Of a DNA stretch of 64,000 bases, positions 8,342 through 19,829 are shown piece after piece. The stretch is from Arachis hypogaea (taxonomy: Eukaryota; Streptophyta; Magnoliopsida; Fabales; Fabaceae). The first letter of the stretch is position 1. Every line of letters starts with the position of its first letter. Position numbers and translations under genes: made by a program. The DNA is taken from positions 70,412,841 to 70,476,840 of the forward strand of contig NC_092048.1 in the NCBI RefSeq assembly GCF_003086295.3. The letters are read 5' to 3'. Under the pieces are notes generated by a model. It saw only the letters and a program-made list of their open reading frames with translations, ran no database searches and was not told the DNA's origin.

Positions 8342-10099
8342 TGATGAGCGGATAATTTATACGCTTTTTGACATTGTTTTTAGTATGTTTTTAGTAGGAT
8401 CCAGTTACTTTTAGGGATGTTTTCATTAGTTTTTATGTTAAATTCACATTTCTGGACTTTACTATGAGTTTGTGTGTTTTTCTGTAATTTCAGGTATTTT
8501 CTGGCTGAAATTGAGGGACTTGAGCAAAAATCAGATTCAGAGGTTGAAAAAGGACTGCTGATGCTGTTGGATTCTGACCTCCCTGCACTCAAAGTGGATT
8601 TTCTGGAGCTACAGAACTCGAAATGGCGCGCTTCCAATTGCGTTGGGAAGTAGACATCCAGGGCTTTTCAGAAATATATAATAGTCCATACTTTGGCCAA
8701 GAATTGACGACGTAAACTGGCGTTCAACGCCAGCCTTCTGCCCAAATCTGGCGTCCAGCGCCAGAAAAGGATCCAAAACCAAAGTTGAACGCCCAAACTG
8801 GCACAGAAACTGGCGTTCAACTCCACAAATGGCCTCTGCACGTGCAACACTCAGGCTCAGCCCAAACACACACCAAGTGGGCCCCGGAAGTGGATTTATG
8901 CATCAATTACTTACTCATGTAAACCCTAGTAGCTAGTTTATTATAAATAGGACCTTTTACTATTGTATTAGGCATCTTTTGATCATCTTAGGATCTTAGG
9001 ATCATCTTTGAATGCATTGTTCTTAGATCAAGGGGGCTGGCCATCTCGGCCATGCCTGGACCTTTCACTTATGTATTTTCAACGGTAGAGTTTCTGCACT
9101 CCATAGATTAAGGTGTGGAGCTTTGCTGTTCCTCAAAGATTAATGCAAAGTACTTCTGTTTTCTATTCAATTCATCTTATTTCGCTTCTAAGATATCCAT
9201 TCGCACCAAAGAACGTGATGAAGGTGATGATTATGTGTGACGCTCATCATCCTTCTCCCTTATGAACGCGTGCCTGACAAACACTTCTGTTCTACATGAA
9301 ATAAGCTAGAATGAGTATCTCTTAGATCTCCTAACCAGAATCTTCGTGGCGTAAGCTAGAATGATGGCGGCATTCAAGAGAATCCGGAAAGTCTAAACCT
9401 TGTCTGTGGTATTCCAAGTAGGATTCAATGATTGAATGACTGTGACGAGCTCCTAACTCGCGATTGCAGAGCGTTAGTGACAGACGCAAAAGGATAGTAA
9501 ATCCTATTCCAGCATGATCGAGAACCGACAGATGAATAGCCATGCCGTGACAGGGTGCGTGAGCATATTATTCACTGAGAGGATAAGATGAAGCCATTGG
9601 CAAGGGTGATGCCTCCAGACGATTAGCCGTGCCGTGACAGGGCATTGGATCATTTTCCCGTGAGATGACCGAAAGTAGCCGTTGACAGTGGTGATGTATC
9701 ACATAAAGCCAGCCATGGAAAGGAGTAAGACTGACTGGATGAAGATAGCAGGAAAGCAGAGGTTCAGAGGAACGAAAAGCATCTCCATTCGCTTATCTGA
9801 AATTCCTACCAATGATTTACATAAGTATCTCTATCCCTATTTTATTATATAATATTCGAAAACACCATTATCACTTTATATCTGCCTGACTGAGATTTAC
9901 AAGGTGACCATAGCTTGCTTCATACCAACAATCTCCGTGGGATTCGACCCTTACTCACGTAAGGTATTACTTGGACGACCCAGTGCACTTGCTGGTTAGT
10001 TGTATCGAAGTTGTGACAATTATGTATTGAGATCAGTGCACCAAGTTGCTCACGTTGCCAGGGATTGTTTGAGCCTGGACATCACAATTTCGTGCACCA
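8342..10099 (+). repeat. Element A 3' LTR (1758 bp)
   Basis: It begins TGATGAGCGG and ends ..GTGCACCA, matching the partial 5' LTR from 9208 on. A TATA box TATAAATA is at 8942-8949, after the palindrome words GGCGTTCAACGCC (8718-8830). The right border is followed at once by integrase-coding sequence of element B read on the minus strand. Confidence 0.92.
8942..8949 (+). promoter_or_regulatory. TATA box of the A LTR promoter
   Basis: TATAAATA lies in the middle of the LTR, about 600 bases after its start. The equivalent position in element I on the minus strand also reads TATAAATAG. It is the expected core promoter for the genomic RNA. Confidence 0.6.
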
Positions 10100-13000
10100 G
10101 TGAACAAATTCTCTAGCATCTTTGAAGATAGTTGGCCAATAGAACCCACTCTGTAGTATCTTTGCAGCTGTTTTTTCTGGCCCAAAATGTCCACCATAGG
10201 CTGAGCCATGACAATGCCACAGTATATTTCTTATTTCACTCTCAGGAACACATCTCCTAATTACTCCATCAGAGCATCTCTTGAACAGGAAAGGTTCATC
10301 CCACAAGAACTTCCTTGCTTCATTGATTAACTTCTTCACTTGTTGCTTAGATAATTCTTGAGGTATCTTCCTCCCTACTTTGTAGTTTGCTATGTCAGCA
10401 AACCAAGGTGCTTGTTGAATCTGCAGCAAATGTTCATCTGGGAAGCTTTCATTCACAGGCTGTGAGGCTTCTTGGATTGTTTCTTGTGGTAGTCTTGATA
10501 AATGATCAGCAATTTGGTTTTCAGTGCCCTTCCTGTCCTTTATTTCAATATCAAATTCTTGTAAGAGTAATATCCACCTGATAAGTCTTGGCTTAGCATC
10601 CTGTTTTGACATTAAATACTTAATGGCAGCATGATCAGTATAAACCACAATTTTAGATCCTATCAAGTATGATCTGAACTTATCAAATGCATAAACTAGA
10701 GCTAACAATTCCTTCTCTGTTGTGGTGTAATTTTTTTGAGCTTCATTCAATACTTTACTTGCATAATATATGACGTGATGCAAGTTTCCCTTCTTTTGTC
10801 CAAGCACAGCACCAATTGCAATGTCACTTGCATCACACATGAGTTCAAAAGGTAGTTCCCAATCTGGGGGTGTGATGATTGGTGCTGTTGTGAGTCTATT
10901 TTTTAAAGTTTCAAAGGCATGCTGGCAATTTTCATCAAAAACAAAAGGAGTATCAATCATAAGCAGATTGCTCAAAGGTTTAGCTATTTTAGAAAAATCC
11001 TTGATAAACCTTCTATAAAATCCTGCATGCCCCAAGAAACTTCTAACAGATTTCACATTAGTTGGTGGGGGGAGCTTCTCTATGATTTCCACTTTTGCCT
11101 TGTCAACTTCTATCCCTTTTCTTGAAACTTTGTGACCAAGAACAATCCCTTCGGGCACCATGAAATGGTATTTCTCCCAGTTCAAAACCAAATTAGTTTC
11201 TTGGCACCGTTTCAAGACGAGAGTTAGATGTTTCAGGCAAGTATTGAAATTGTCACCAAAAACAGAGAAGTCGTCCATGAAGACCTCTAAAAACTTTTCG
11301 ACCATATCAGAGAAGATGGAGAGCATACACCTTTGAAATGTGGCTGGGGCGTTACAAAGCCCAAAGGGCATCCTCCTGTATGCAAAGACTCCAAATGGGC
11401 ATGTAAAGGCAGTCTTCTCTTAATCCTTGGGGTCCACCATGATTTGATTATACCCAGAATATCCGTCCAAAAAGGAATAATAGGCATGGCCGGCCAATCT
11501 TTCCAGCATCTGATCAATGAATGGGAGAGGAAAATGATCTTTCCTGGTGGCATCATTCAATCTTCTATAGTCTATGCACATCCTCCACCCCGTCACTGTT
11601 CTAGTAGGGATTAACTCATTCTTCTCATTGGTGATGACCGTTATTCCTCCTTTCTTTGGTACAACTTGGACCGGGCTTACCCATGAGCTGTCGGATATTG
11701 GGAAGATTATCCCTCCATTCCACAACTTCATTACTTCCTTCTGGACAACTTCCTTCATCGTGGGATTTAGCCTTCTTTGAGGTTGAACTACTGGCTTGGA
11801 GTTATCTTCCAAGAGGATCTTATGCATACATACTGTAGGGCTGATGCCTCTCAGGTCGTCAATGGTCCATCCTAAAGCGTCTTTGTGAGCTTTGAGTACA
11901 TCAAGAAGTTCTCCTTCTTCCTTTTTTGTTAATGACGAATTGATGATCACTGGGAAGTTCTCTGATGCACCCAGGAATGCATATTTGAGATGGGTGGGTA
12001 ATGGCTTTAGTTCTTGTTTTTGTACTTCTTCCTTCTTGTCTTGTTTTTCCTCTTGCTCAATAGACATCTCGTCTACTTGTTCCTCTGTTGTCTCTTGATT
12101 TTCTTCTTGCTCTTGAGGATTATCTTCCAACATTTCTTCCACCAAACTCTATCATATCCACTCTCATGTAATCCTCTTGCTCAGGAATGTGTTGCATTGA
12201 CTTGAAAACGTTTATGACCATTTGTTCATTGCGGACCCTGAAGATCATCTCTCCTTTTTCTACATCAATGATGGCTCTTGCTGTGGCTAGAAATGGCCTT
12301 CCCAAAATGATTGAATTGTTTCCTTCCTCTTCAGTATCCAAAATCACAAAATATGCTGGAAAAATAAACTCCCCAACCTTCACCAACAGGTTTTCCACAA
12401 TTCCATTGGGTGTCTTGATCGCTCTATCAGCCATGACTAGTGACATCCTGGTGGGTTTGAGTTCTTCTATAGCAAGCTTCCTCATCATAGACAGGGGCAT
12501 TAGGTTGATACTAGCTCCAAGATCACAAAGAGCCTTGTCTAATGTCATGTTGCCTATGGTGCAAGCAACTACAAAACTTCCTGGATCTTTAAGCTTTGGT
12601 GGGATTCCCTTTTGAAGCACCGCGCTACATTCTTCAGTGAGAAGTATAGTTTCCTTCTCCAACCAGCTTCTTTTCTTGTTAATGAGTTCCTTCAAGAACT
12701 TGGCATATAAGGGCATCTGTTCCAATGCTTCAGCCAGGGGAATGTTGATTTCCAGCTTCTTGAAAGTTTCCAGGAATTTGCGGAAGTGTTGATCCTTGGT
12801 TTCTTTGTTGAACCTCTGAGGGTATGGTAGTGGAGGTGTAATGCTCTTCTCCACTTGCTGTTGTCCCGGAATTGCTTCCTTTGAACTATGTGGCTGGTTG
12901 TCTTTCTCTTTGAGCTTCTCTGGGGCATTTCTTCTTGTTGTCATGTCTTTATTGCTAGCTTCCCCTTTCTCTGATGATTTTTTGTTGCTATCCAAAGGCT

Positions 13001-14600
13001 TCTTGGTTACCTCCTTGTTGTTGTCTACCAATGTCTTTCCACTCCGTAGTTGTACAGCTTTGCACTCTTCTTTTGGATTAGGAATGGTGCCACTTGGTAG
13101 TGATCTTGAAGGTCTCTCAACAGAAATCTGCTTGGAGATTTGCCCATTCTGCCTCTCTAGGCTCTTCATGGAGGCTTCATGGTTCTTGGTTGTCATCTCT
13201 TGGTGTTTCCACATTTTGTCTATCAAGGTTTCCAAGTTAGTGATTCTTTGAGATTCTGGTGATGCTTGTGGTGGGTTGTGAGATGTGGATGGTGGATGGT
13301 AGGCATTTTGGTTGGTGGGTTGGTTATTGGATTGATAATGGTTGGGGTTGGGGTAGTTGTTTTGAGGTTTTCTGTAAGAGTTTTGGTTAGTTTGCTGCTG
13401 GTTGTGGTTTTGGTTGTTTCTTGAAGTGTTTTGGTTTGAGTTCCTCCGCCATGGTTGTTGGTTCTGGTTGTGATTATCCCCCCATCTGAGGTTTGGGTGG
13501 TTCTTCCACGATGGATTGTATGTGTCACCATAAACTTCATTCTGTCCAGAGTTTTGGTTATGCATGTACTGCACTTGCTCCTGTTGTTGCTCTTCTTGGC
13601 TTTCTTCATTCTGCACCCATACAGTTGATGGGTGGCTTATGTTCACAGCTGCTAGTTGAAGGCTGTCAATCCTTTTGGCCATTTGTTCAAACTATTGTTG
13701 AATTTGTTGTTGCATCATCTTGTTTTGAGCCAAAATGGAGTCTACTCCTTCCAATTCTAGTACCCCCTTTCTCTGTGATGGTTGGCGGTTTCTTTGATGA
13801 GCAAAGAAATATTGATTGTTGGCCACCATGTCCACAAGATTCTGGGCTTCCTCAGCAGTTTTCATCAGTTGTAATGAACCTCCAGCAGAATGATCTAATG
13901 CCTCTTGAGATTTTAATGTCAGGCCTTCATAGAAATTCTGCAGCACGTCCCATTCATTGAACATCTCTGGAGGACACTTTCTGATTAAGGCTTTGTACCT
14001 CTCCCATGCTTCATACAAGGATTCGGTATCTAATTGTGTGAATGTCTGCACCTCAGTTTTCAGCCTGATGATCCTTTGGGGTGGATAGAATTTGGCTAGA
14101 AATTTAGTCACCAAATCATCCCAACTAGTGATACTTCCTTGGGGAAAAGTTTCAAGCCATTGTGCGGCCTTGTCCCTTAATGAGAACGGGAACAGCAGAA
14201 GCTTGTAAGTTTCAGGATTCACGCCACTGGATTTGACAGTGTCACAAATCCTTAAGAAGGTAGATAAATGCTGGTTGGGATCTTCCAATGGGCTGCCTCC
14301 ATAGGAACAATTGTTCTGGACAAGTGTAATGAGTTGTGGTTTTAGCTCAAAGTTGTTTGCATTGACATTGGGAGTTAAGATGCTGCTTCCACAGTGTCTG
14401 GGATTTGCAAAAGTGTAGGAGGCCAACACTCTCCTCTGTGGTGGATTGGGATTAGATGGATCTCCTTCCATCTCGTGATATTCTTCCTCAGATTTTTCCT
14501 CTCCAACAATACCTTTCCTTCTTTCAGCTCTTCTTAATCTCCTGAGAGTTCTCTGGTCAGATTCGGATAAGATAGGAGTAGCTCTCCCTGTACTTGACAT
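10100..14600 (-). pseudogene. gag-pol: gag-pol polyprotein of element B, broken
   Basis: The reading begins at ATG 14600 (MSSTGRATPILSES). Gag (KLLLFPFSLRDKAAQWLETF, FYPPQRIIRLKTEVQTF) is followed by a stop TAG at 13694-13692, probably from CAG. The frame then continues through an Asn/Gln-rich region and the protease (CDLGASINLMPL; IILGRPFLATARAIIDV). Near 12145 an extra T shifts the frame. RT starts (LNPTMKEVVQKEVMKLWNGG, WRMCIDYRRLNDATRKDHFP), is cut by TAA at 11422-11420, then goes on with [16 protein letters not shown] and FMDDFSVFG. RNase H keeps CDAS, E and YTDHAA residues. Integrase shows the start of the HHCC finger ([12 protein letters not shown]) and ends at the element A junction. 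All breaks look like decay. Confidence 0.9.
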
Positions 14601-14768
14601 ACAAACAAAACAAGAGAAACACACAACCAGTGATACTTCAATCTATTGCTAGAATGAAGTTTTAGTTAGCTTAAGCAAAAATTCAAACAGTTAGTAGGTT
14701 AGTCAAAATTAAAGAAAAAGTGCTTGATCTAAACTACCACCTCACTTAATCATTGTCAATCTATTCAA

Positions 14769-14786
14769 TCCCCGGCAACGGCGCCA
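14769..14786 (-). other. Primer binding site of B (tRNA-Asp)
   Basis: On the minus strand this reads TGGCGCCGTTGCCGGGGA, an exact match to the tRNA-Asp complement, six bases after the LTR end at 14793. Confidence 0.92.
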
Positions 14787-14792
14787 AAAACT

Positions 14793-16603
14793 TGATGTGC
14801 GGAAAACGATCCGACACAAAACTCACCGGCAAGTGTACCGGGTCGCATCAAGTAATAAAACTCACGGGAGTGAGGTCGATCCCACAAGGATTGAAGGATT
14901 GAGCAACTTTAGTTTAGTGGTTGAATTAGTCAAGCAAACAAGTGTTGATTGTGTGAAATTGTGTTGACAGGAATTAAATTGCATAGAATGTAAAGGGGAG
15001 TGGGTGATTTGCAGGAAATTAAAGGGAACAAAAAAAGAAAAAGAGCTGAATCTTAAAGAACAAGAAATTAAATGGCAGAAACTTAGAACGCAAGAAATGT
15101 AAATTGCAGAATCTTAAAGTGCAATAAATATAAATTGCTTGAATTATAAAAGGAGTTGGGAATTGGGATTGCAGAAATTAAACAAGGAAAAGTAAATTGC
15201 AACAAGCAGGAATATAAAATGTGGATTCAATCAAACCGGATCTCAAATGACAATAACAATAAGCTTGGTGTAGCAACGAAATAAGGAAATTGAAATTGAA
15301 AGATGTAGATCTCAGGACCCAAGAGACTAGATAACCAAGTCTAGATCTCAATGCCTTCCTAGATCTAAATTTAGAATTCAATTGCAAGAAAAGTAAGATC
15401 AAGCAGTAGAAGAAAGGAATTCAAATATTGATTTCTCAAAAAGTGTAGTAAAGAAAACAGAGAGATCTCAAGGTGAGATTGAGATAGAATTTCCACAATT
15501 CTTCAACACCCAAGACTCAAAATCTCCAAATAGCTCAAAACCCAAAAGCTCTCCAAAAACTACTCAGCAAAACTAAAAGGAAAGCTCTCCCCAAAATCAC
15601 TAAGTAAAAACTAAAAAGGAAAAGCTCCCTTAAAACTTCAAATCCTAAGCTATTTATACACTTTCTTCAAATGATCATTAAGCCTTGAATTGGGCCTGTA
15701 GTCTTGATGGAATTGGGTTGACAGTAGCCTCCGTTGATTGCTCTTGGTGTTGGGAAGAAATCCACTTGTGAACCGGGCCATGAACCATTCACGTTTGAGT
15801 CAACGTTTGAGGCAAACGTTGACTCAAACGTCTTCGTGTGTGGCATTATGCAGCTCGGCCACTTGCTGTCATCCACGTTTAGCTCAACGTTTGAGGTCAA
15901 ACGTGAGCTCAAACGTGGTTCTCCCATGCTACTCCTTTGGCCAACGTTTGGCCCAACGTTTGAGGCAAACGTTGGCGCAAACGTGGCTCAATTAAATCAT
16001 CAATCAGGGACTCTTCTTCATGCTAAATTGGCGCCAACGTTTGACCTCACGTTTGAGGCAAACGTTGGCGCAAACGTTGGTTTGCTCCAGGGGTGCTCTT
16101 TTTCATTCATTTTGGCGCCAACGTTTGACCTCACGTTTGAGGCAAACGTTGGCGCAAACTTTGCCTTCCCTTGCTTCTTCTTCAGCCAACGTTTGCCTCA
16201 ACGTTTGAGGCAAACGTTGGCGCAAACGTTGGCTCTTCTCCAGGGTGTTCTTCATCTGCTTCTCACGTTTGATTTAACGTTTGAGGCAAACGTTAGCTCA
16301 AACGTGAATCCCTCTTTTCAAGCCCATTCTTGCAACCTTCTTCCAAGCTTTATTTCACCTATCATCAATCAACAATTGTATCAAAGCTATGCCATAATCA
16401 TGAGAATTGTTCTTCTTCTTGTCATATGAGCAATTATGGCACAAAAACTCATGAAAATGCATCAATTTATCCATGGTTGATTGAATCAAAGGAAACATGA
16501 AATTCAACTCAATTAACTTACTTATGGCTTAAGAAAGTGCATGAAACTAAATGAAAACAAAGAAAAAAGACTAGTGAAACTAGGCTAAGATGACTTGTCA
16601 TCA
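14793..16603 (-). repeat. Element B 5' LTR (1811 bp)
   Basis: Read on the minus strand it starts TGATGACAAGTCATC (16603) and ends ..TTTTCCGCACATCA (14793) just before the primer site. A TATA box TATAAATA (minus) lies near 15651-15658. Upstream of it in the U3 part is a striking hairpin array (15791-16310). The start resembles that of solo LTR H. The partner LTR is outside the window, so the boundary is set by the TG..CA ends, the primer site and the switch to element C sequence at 16604. Confidence 0.85.
15791..16310 (-). repeat. Array of long perfect palindromes (CAAACGTTGGCGCAAACGT type) in the B LTR
   Basis: Seven nested palindromes start near 15791, 15880, 15940, 16032, 16116, 16184 and 16263. 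The first (15791-15831) is a perfect 18-bp stem with a five-base loop GAGGC. The others share the inner core AACGTTTGAGG-CAAACGTT but vary outside it. One strand happens to stay open as a 231-codon frame, but this comes from the repeat and is not a gene. Confidence 0.9.
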
Positions 16604-16624
16604 CCCATACATACTTCCCTATAA

Positions 16625-16960
16625 ACCCTAGCCCAATCACATCCATATCACTTCCCCAAAACCGTCACAACTCCCACCAACCCCCACCCACTTCAAAATC
16701 AAATTTCCCATCCAAAACCTCACCCATGGCCGAACCTAACACTACCCCGCTCCTATATATACCCCTCTTCATAACCCTTCATACACACACCTCTCATACA
16801 CTCATAAACCCCACTAGCCGAGCCCTCTCTCTCCCTCTACCACCTTCTATTTTCTTCTTCTTCTTCTACTCCATTCTTTTTTTTCCTTTTTTTTTTGCTC
16901 GAGGACGAGCAAATTTTTAAGTTTGGTGTTGGAAAAGCATAGCTATTTTTCTTTCCATTA
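16625..16960 (+). promoter_or_regulatory. Internal promoter-like segment, C copy 1
   Basis: CCCAATCACATCC (CCAAT type) lies near 16631, TATATATA at 16755-16762, then CT-rich sequence to the hairpin at 16894 and the ORF3 ATG at 16967. The layout matches the segments in A and I. Confidence 0.55.
16894..16932 (+). promoter_or_regulatory. Perfect hairpin TTTGCTCG-AGGA-CGAGCAAA plus TTTAAGTTTGGTGTTGG
   Basis: An 8-bp perfect stem with loop AGGA (16894-16913), followed by the same word that precedes the 3' LTR in A and C. It lies 35 bases before ORF3, so here the module is internal. Confidence 0.75.
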
Positions 16961-16966
16961 CCATTT

Positions 16967-18129
16967 ATGGCACCCAAGGTTAGAGAACCCTCTAGAAAGA
17001 GGAAAGGAAAGGCAGTAGCCACCACCTCTGAATCTTAGGAGATGGAGATATTCATCACCAAAGCCCACCAAGACCACTTCTATGAAGTAATGGTAGAGAA
17101 GAAAGTGATCCCTGAGGTCCCTTTCAAGCTCAAGAAGAATGAATATCCAGAAATCCAAAGAGATATCCAGAAAAGAGGTTGGGAAGTCCTAACCAATCCC
17201 ATTCAAGCTATTGGGATTCTAATGGTGCAAGAGTTCTATGCTATTGCATGGGTTACTAAAAACCATGACACTAGTATGAACCCAAATCCAAAGAATTGAA
17301 GCACCAAGGTTCGAGGGAGAATCTTAGATTTCAGCCCGGAAAGTGTGAGATTGGTATTTAGCTTGTCTCTGATGCAAGGCGACCCATATCCTTACACTAG
17401 GAGAGCCCACTTTGATAAAAAATTGGATCAAGTACCCTCAGACATCTGTGTGGAAGGAGCACAATGGAAAAGAGATTTCCAAGGCAAGCCCATTCAACTA
17501 AGAAGGCTTGACCTCAAGCCCATGGCTAGAGGATGGTTGGAATTCATCCAACGTTCCATCATCCCTACTAGCAATTGGTCAGAAGTGACTATTGACAGAG
17601 CTATCATGATCGTTTGCATCATGATTGGAAGTGAGGAGGAAGTACATGAGGTGATTCCTCAAGAATTGTACAAGTTAGCTGAGAAGCCTTCCACCAATGC
17701 AAGGTTGGCATTTCCACACCTCATCTGTCATATATGCAATTCAGCTGGAATTGTCATAGGAGGAGATATCTCCACTAGGGAGGACAAGCCCATCACTATG
17801 AAGAGGATGGAGCAAACTAAAGAGCATGCACAGGAGCCTGTGCAGCCGCCTTAACATGAGATCCCTGAGATGCCTCAAGGGATGTATTTTCCTCCTTAAA
17901 GCTGTTGGGATCAATGGCAGACTTCTCTTGGAGAATTGAGTACTAACATGGAACAATAGAGGGTAGAGCATCAAGAGCACTCCATCACCCTCAATGAAAT
18001 AAAAGAAGACCAAAGAGCCATTAGAGAATATCAAAGGGCTATGAGGGAAGAACAACAAAGGCAAAGGAGTGACATTGAAGAGATCAAGCATCACATTGGA
18101 TCCTCAAAGAGGAACACTAGCCCTCAATG
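16967..18129 (+). pseudogene. ORF3 copy 1 of element C, five stop codons
   Basis: A single frame from ATG 16967 with the same blocks as A's ORF3 (ITKAHQDHFYEVMVEKKVIP, RGWEVLTNPIQAIGILMVQE, ARGWLEFIQRSIIPTSNWSE, LAFPHLICHICNSAGIVI, then a coiled-coil tail). Five in-frame stops (near 17036, 17297, 17852, 17897 and 17957) break it but no frameshift is visible. Keeping the frame with only point stops suggests it decayed recently. Copy 2 follows in tandem. Confidence 0.8.
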
Positions 18130-18130
18130 A

Positions 18131-18235
18131 AACGCCAGTGAGGAAGCCCTCATTGGGCGTTCAACGCCCCAAGAAGAAAGCATTGCTGGCGTTGAACGCC
18201 ATCCAGGGAGCAGCCCCTGGGCGTTCAAACGCAAG
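18131..18235 (+). repeat. GGCGTTCAACGCC palindrome words between the two ORF3 units of C
   Basis: GGGCGTTCAACGCCCC and TGGCGTTGAACGCCA occur within 100 bases, plus a decayed copy. They take the place that the array at 5337-5515 has in A, in front of the next promoter segment. The tandem unit is therefore array, promoter and ORF3. Confidence 0.7.
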
Positions 18236-18277
18236 TGCAGAGAAGTAGAGAATCTGGATTCTGTAGTCTCTCAAGAA

Positions 18278-18622
18278 TTGTGGGTCCCACAGAATCTTCA
18301 CCTACCTTACTTAACCCCACCTACTTTCCCACTTCCCAAAAAAAAAACCTTAGCCCAATCACATCCATTTCATTTCCCCATACCATTATAACTCCTACTA
18401 CCCCCACCCACATAAAAATCAAATTTTCCACCCAAACCCACCCTATGGCCGAACCCAAGCCCTACCCATTCCTATGAATACTCCTCTCCATCACCCTTCA
18501 TGCACACACCTCTCATATCTTCTCCACCCCACAAGGCCGAGCCCTCCCTTTCCCTATTTTCTTCTTTTCTTCTATATTCTTCTCTTTTTGCTCGAAGACG
18601 AGCAAAGTTTTAAGTTTGGTAT
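18278..18622 (+). promoter_or_regulatory. Promoter-like segment and hairpin, C copy 2
   Basis: The segment repeats that of copy 1 (CCCAATCACATCCATTTCA near 18355), but the TATA region has decayed to TCCTATGAATAC near 18471. A perfect hairpin TTTGCTCG-AAGA-CGAGCAAA lies at 18587-18606, followed by GTTTTAAGTTTGGTATTGGG. Confidence 0.5.
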
Positions 18623-18663
18623 TGGGAAAGTATAGCTTTTTTTTCTTTATTCCATTACCATTC

Positions 18664-19829
18664 ATGGCACCCAAGGTTAGAAACTGCTCTAAGAGAAGGA
18701 AAGGAAAGGCAGTAGCCAATCCCTCAGAATCTTAGGAGATGAAGAGATTCATCACCAAAGCTCACCAAGACCACTTCGATGAAGCAGTGGCTGAGAAGAA
18801 AGTGATCCCTAAGGTCCCTTTCATGCTCAAGAAGAATGAGTATTCGGAAATCCGAAGAGAGATCCAGAGAAGAGGTTGGGAAGTCCTAACCAATCCCATC
18901 CAAGAGGTTGGGATTCTTATGGTACAAGAGTTCTATGCTAATGCATGGGTCACCAAAAACCATGACACTAGTGTGAACTCAAATCCAAGGAATTGGATCA
19001 CCATAGTCCGAGGAAGAATCTTAGATTTCAGCCCGAAAAGTGTGAGTTGGCGTTCAAATTGCCTCTATTGCAAGAAGACCTTCATCCTTACCCTAGGAGA
19101 GTCAACCATGATCAGAGATTGGATCAAGTGCTCTCAGATATCTGTGTAGAAGGTGCACAGTGAAAAAGGGATTTCCAAGGCAAGCCCATTCAGTTAAGAA
19201 GGGTTGACCTAAAGCCCATAGCTAGAGGATGGTTGGAGTTCATCCAAAGATCCATCATCCCTACTAACAACCGGTCAGAAGTGACTGTTGACAGAGCCAT
19301 CATGATTCATTGCATCATGATTGGAACTGAGGTGGAAGTTCATGAGGTGATTCCTCAAGAACTGTACAAGGTAGTTGAGAAGCCTCACACTAATGCAAGA
19401 TTAGCATTCCTACCCCTCATCTGTCACTTATACAATTCAGCTGGAATTGTCATAAATGGAGATATCTCCATTGGGGAGGATAAGCCCATCACTAAGAAGC
19501 GAATGGAGTAAATTAGAGAGCATGCACAAGAGCCTGTGCATCTGCCTCATCATGAGATCCCTGAGATGCCTCAAGGGATGTATTTTTCTCCCCAAAGCTA
19601 TTGGGATCAATGGCAAACTTCTCTTGGAGAGTTGAGCACTAACATGGAAAAATTAAGAATGGAGCATCAAGGACATGCCATCACTCTCAATGAAATCAGA
19701 GAAGATCAAAGAGCCATAAGGGAAGACCAAAGGGCTATGAGGAAAGAGAAACAAAGGCAAAAGGGATAACATAGAAGAGATCAATCAGCACATTGGATCC
19801 TCAAGGAGGAGCACTAGGCGCCACCATTA
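18664..19829 (+). pseudogene. ORF3 copy 2 of element C, frameshifted
   Basis: It begins MAPKVRNCSKRRKGKAVANP at 18664 and parallels copy 1. Breaks include a TAG after the first 24 codons, a one-base loss near 19045 (GTGAGTTGG against GTGAGATTGG in copy 1), TGA near 19162, TAG near 19508 and a frameshift near 19765. The C-terminal coiled-coil coding region with EDQRA repeats is still recognisable. Confidence 0.8.

Larger units (their letters stand above)
1..10099 (+). mobile_element. Element A: non-autonomous Ty3/gypsy LTR retrotransposon with gag-protease and ORF3, no pol (5' end outside window)
   Basis: The first 888 bases repeat at 9208-10099, so they are the 3' half of the 5' LTR and the matching 3' LTR. 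Between them lie a tRNA-Asp primer binding site, a long leader, an intact gag-protease ORF, a palindrome array, a promoter-like stretch, ORF3 and a polypurine-tract region. No reverse transcriptase, RNase H or integrase is present, so A could only move with enzymes supplied in trans. By eye the overlapping LTR parts differ at about ten bases plus one 4-bp indel, so the insertion is fairly young. The right flank (10100 on) is integrase-coding sequence of element B on the opposite strand, so A landed inside B. Confidence 0.9.
10100..16603 (-). mobile_element. Element B: Ty3/gypsy Athila-like retrotransposon, broken by element A
   Basis: Read on the minus strand: 5' LTR (16603-14793), tRNA-Asp primer site (14786-14769), gag, protease, RT, RNase H and the start of integrase, where element A interrupts it at 10099/10100. 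The rest of integrase and the 3' LTR must lie before the window. The coding region has two in-frame stops and one frameshift, so B is dead even without the insertion. B itself lies inside element C. Confidence 0.9.

Noticed and set aside
12145..12145. Programmed frameshift between protease and RT in B
   Set aside because: One extra T in a short T run with no slippery site plus pseudoknot that I can see, and J runs through the same region in one frame, so simple decay is more likely.
15734..16429. 231-codon open frame with repeated FEANVGANV-type segments
   Set aside because: It is a translation of the palindrome array of the B LTR; length and repeats come from the DNA words, and the frame crosses LTR sequence with no start context or homology.
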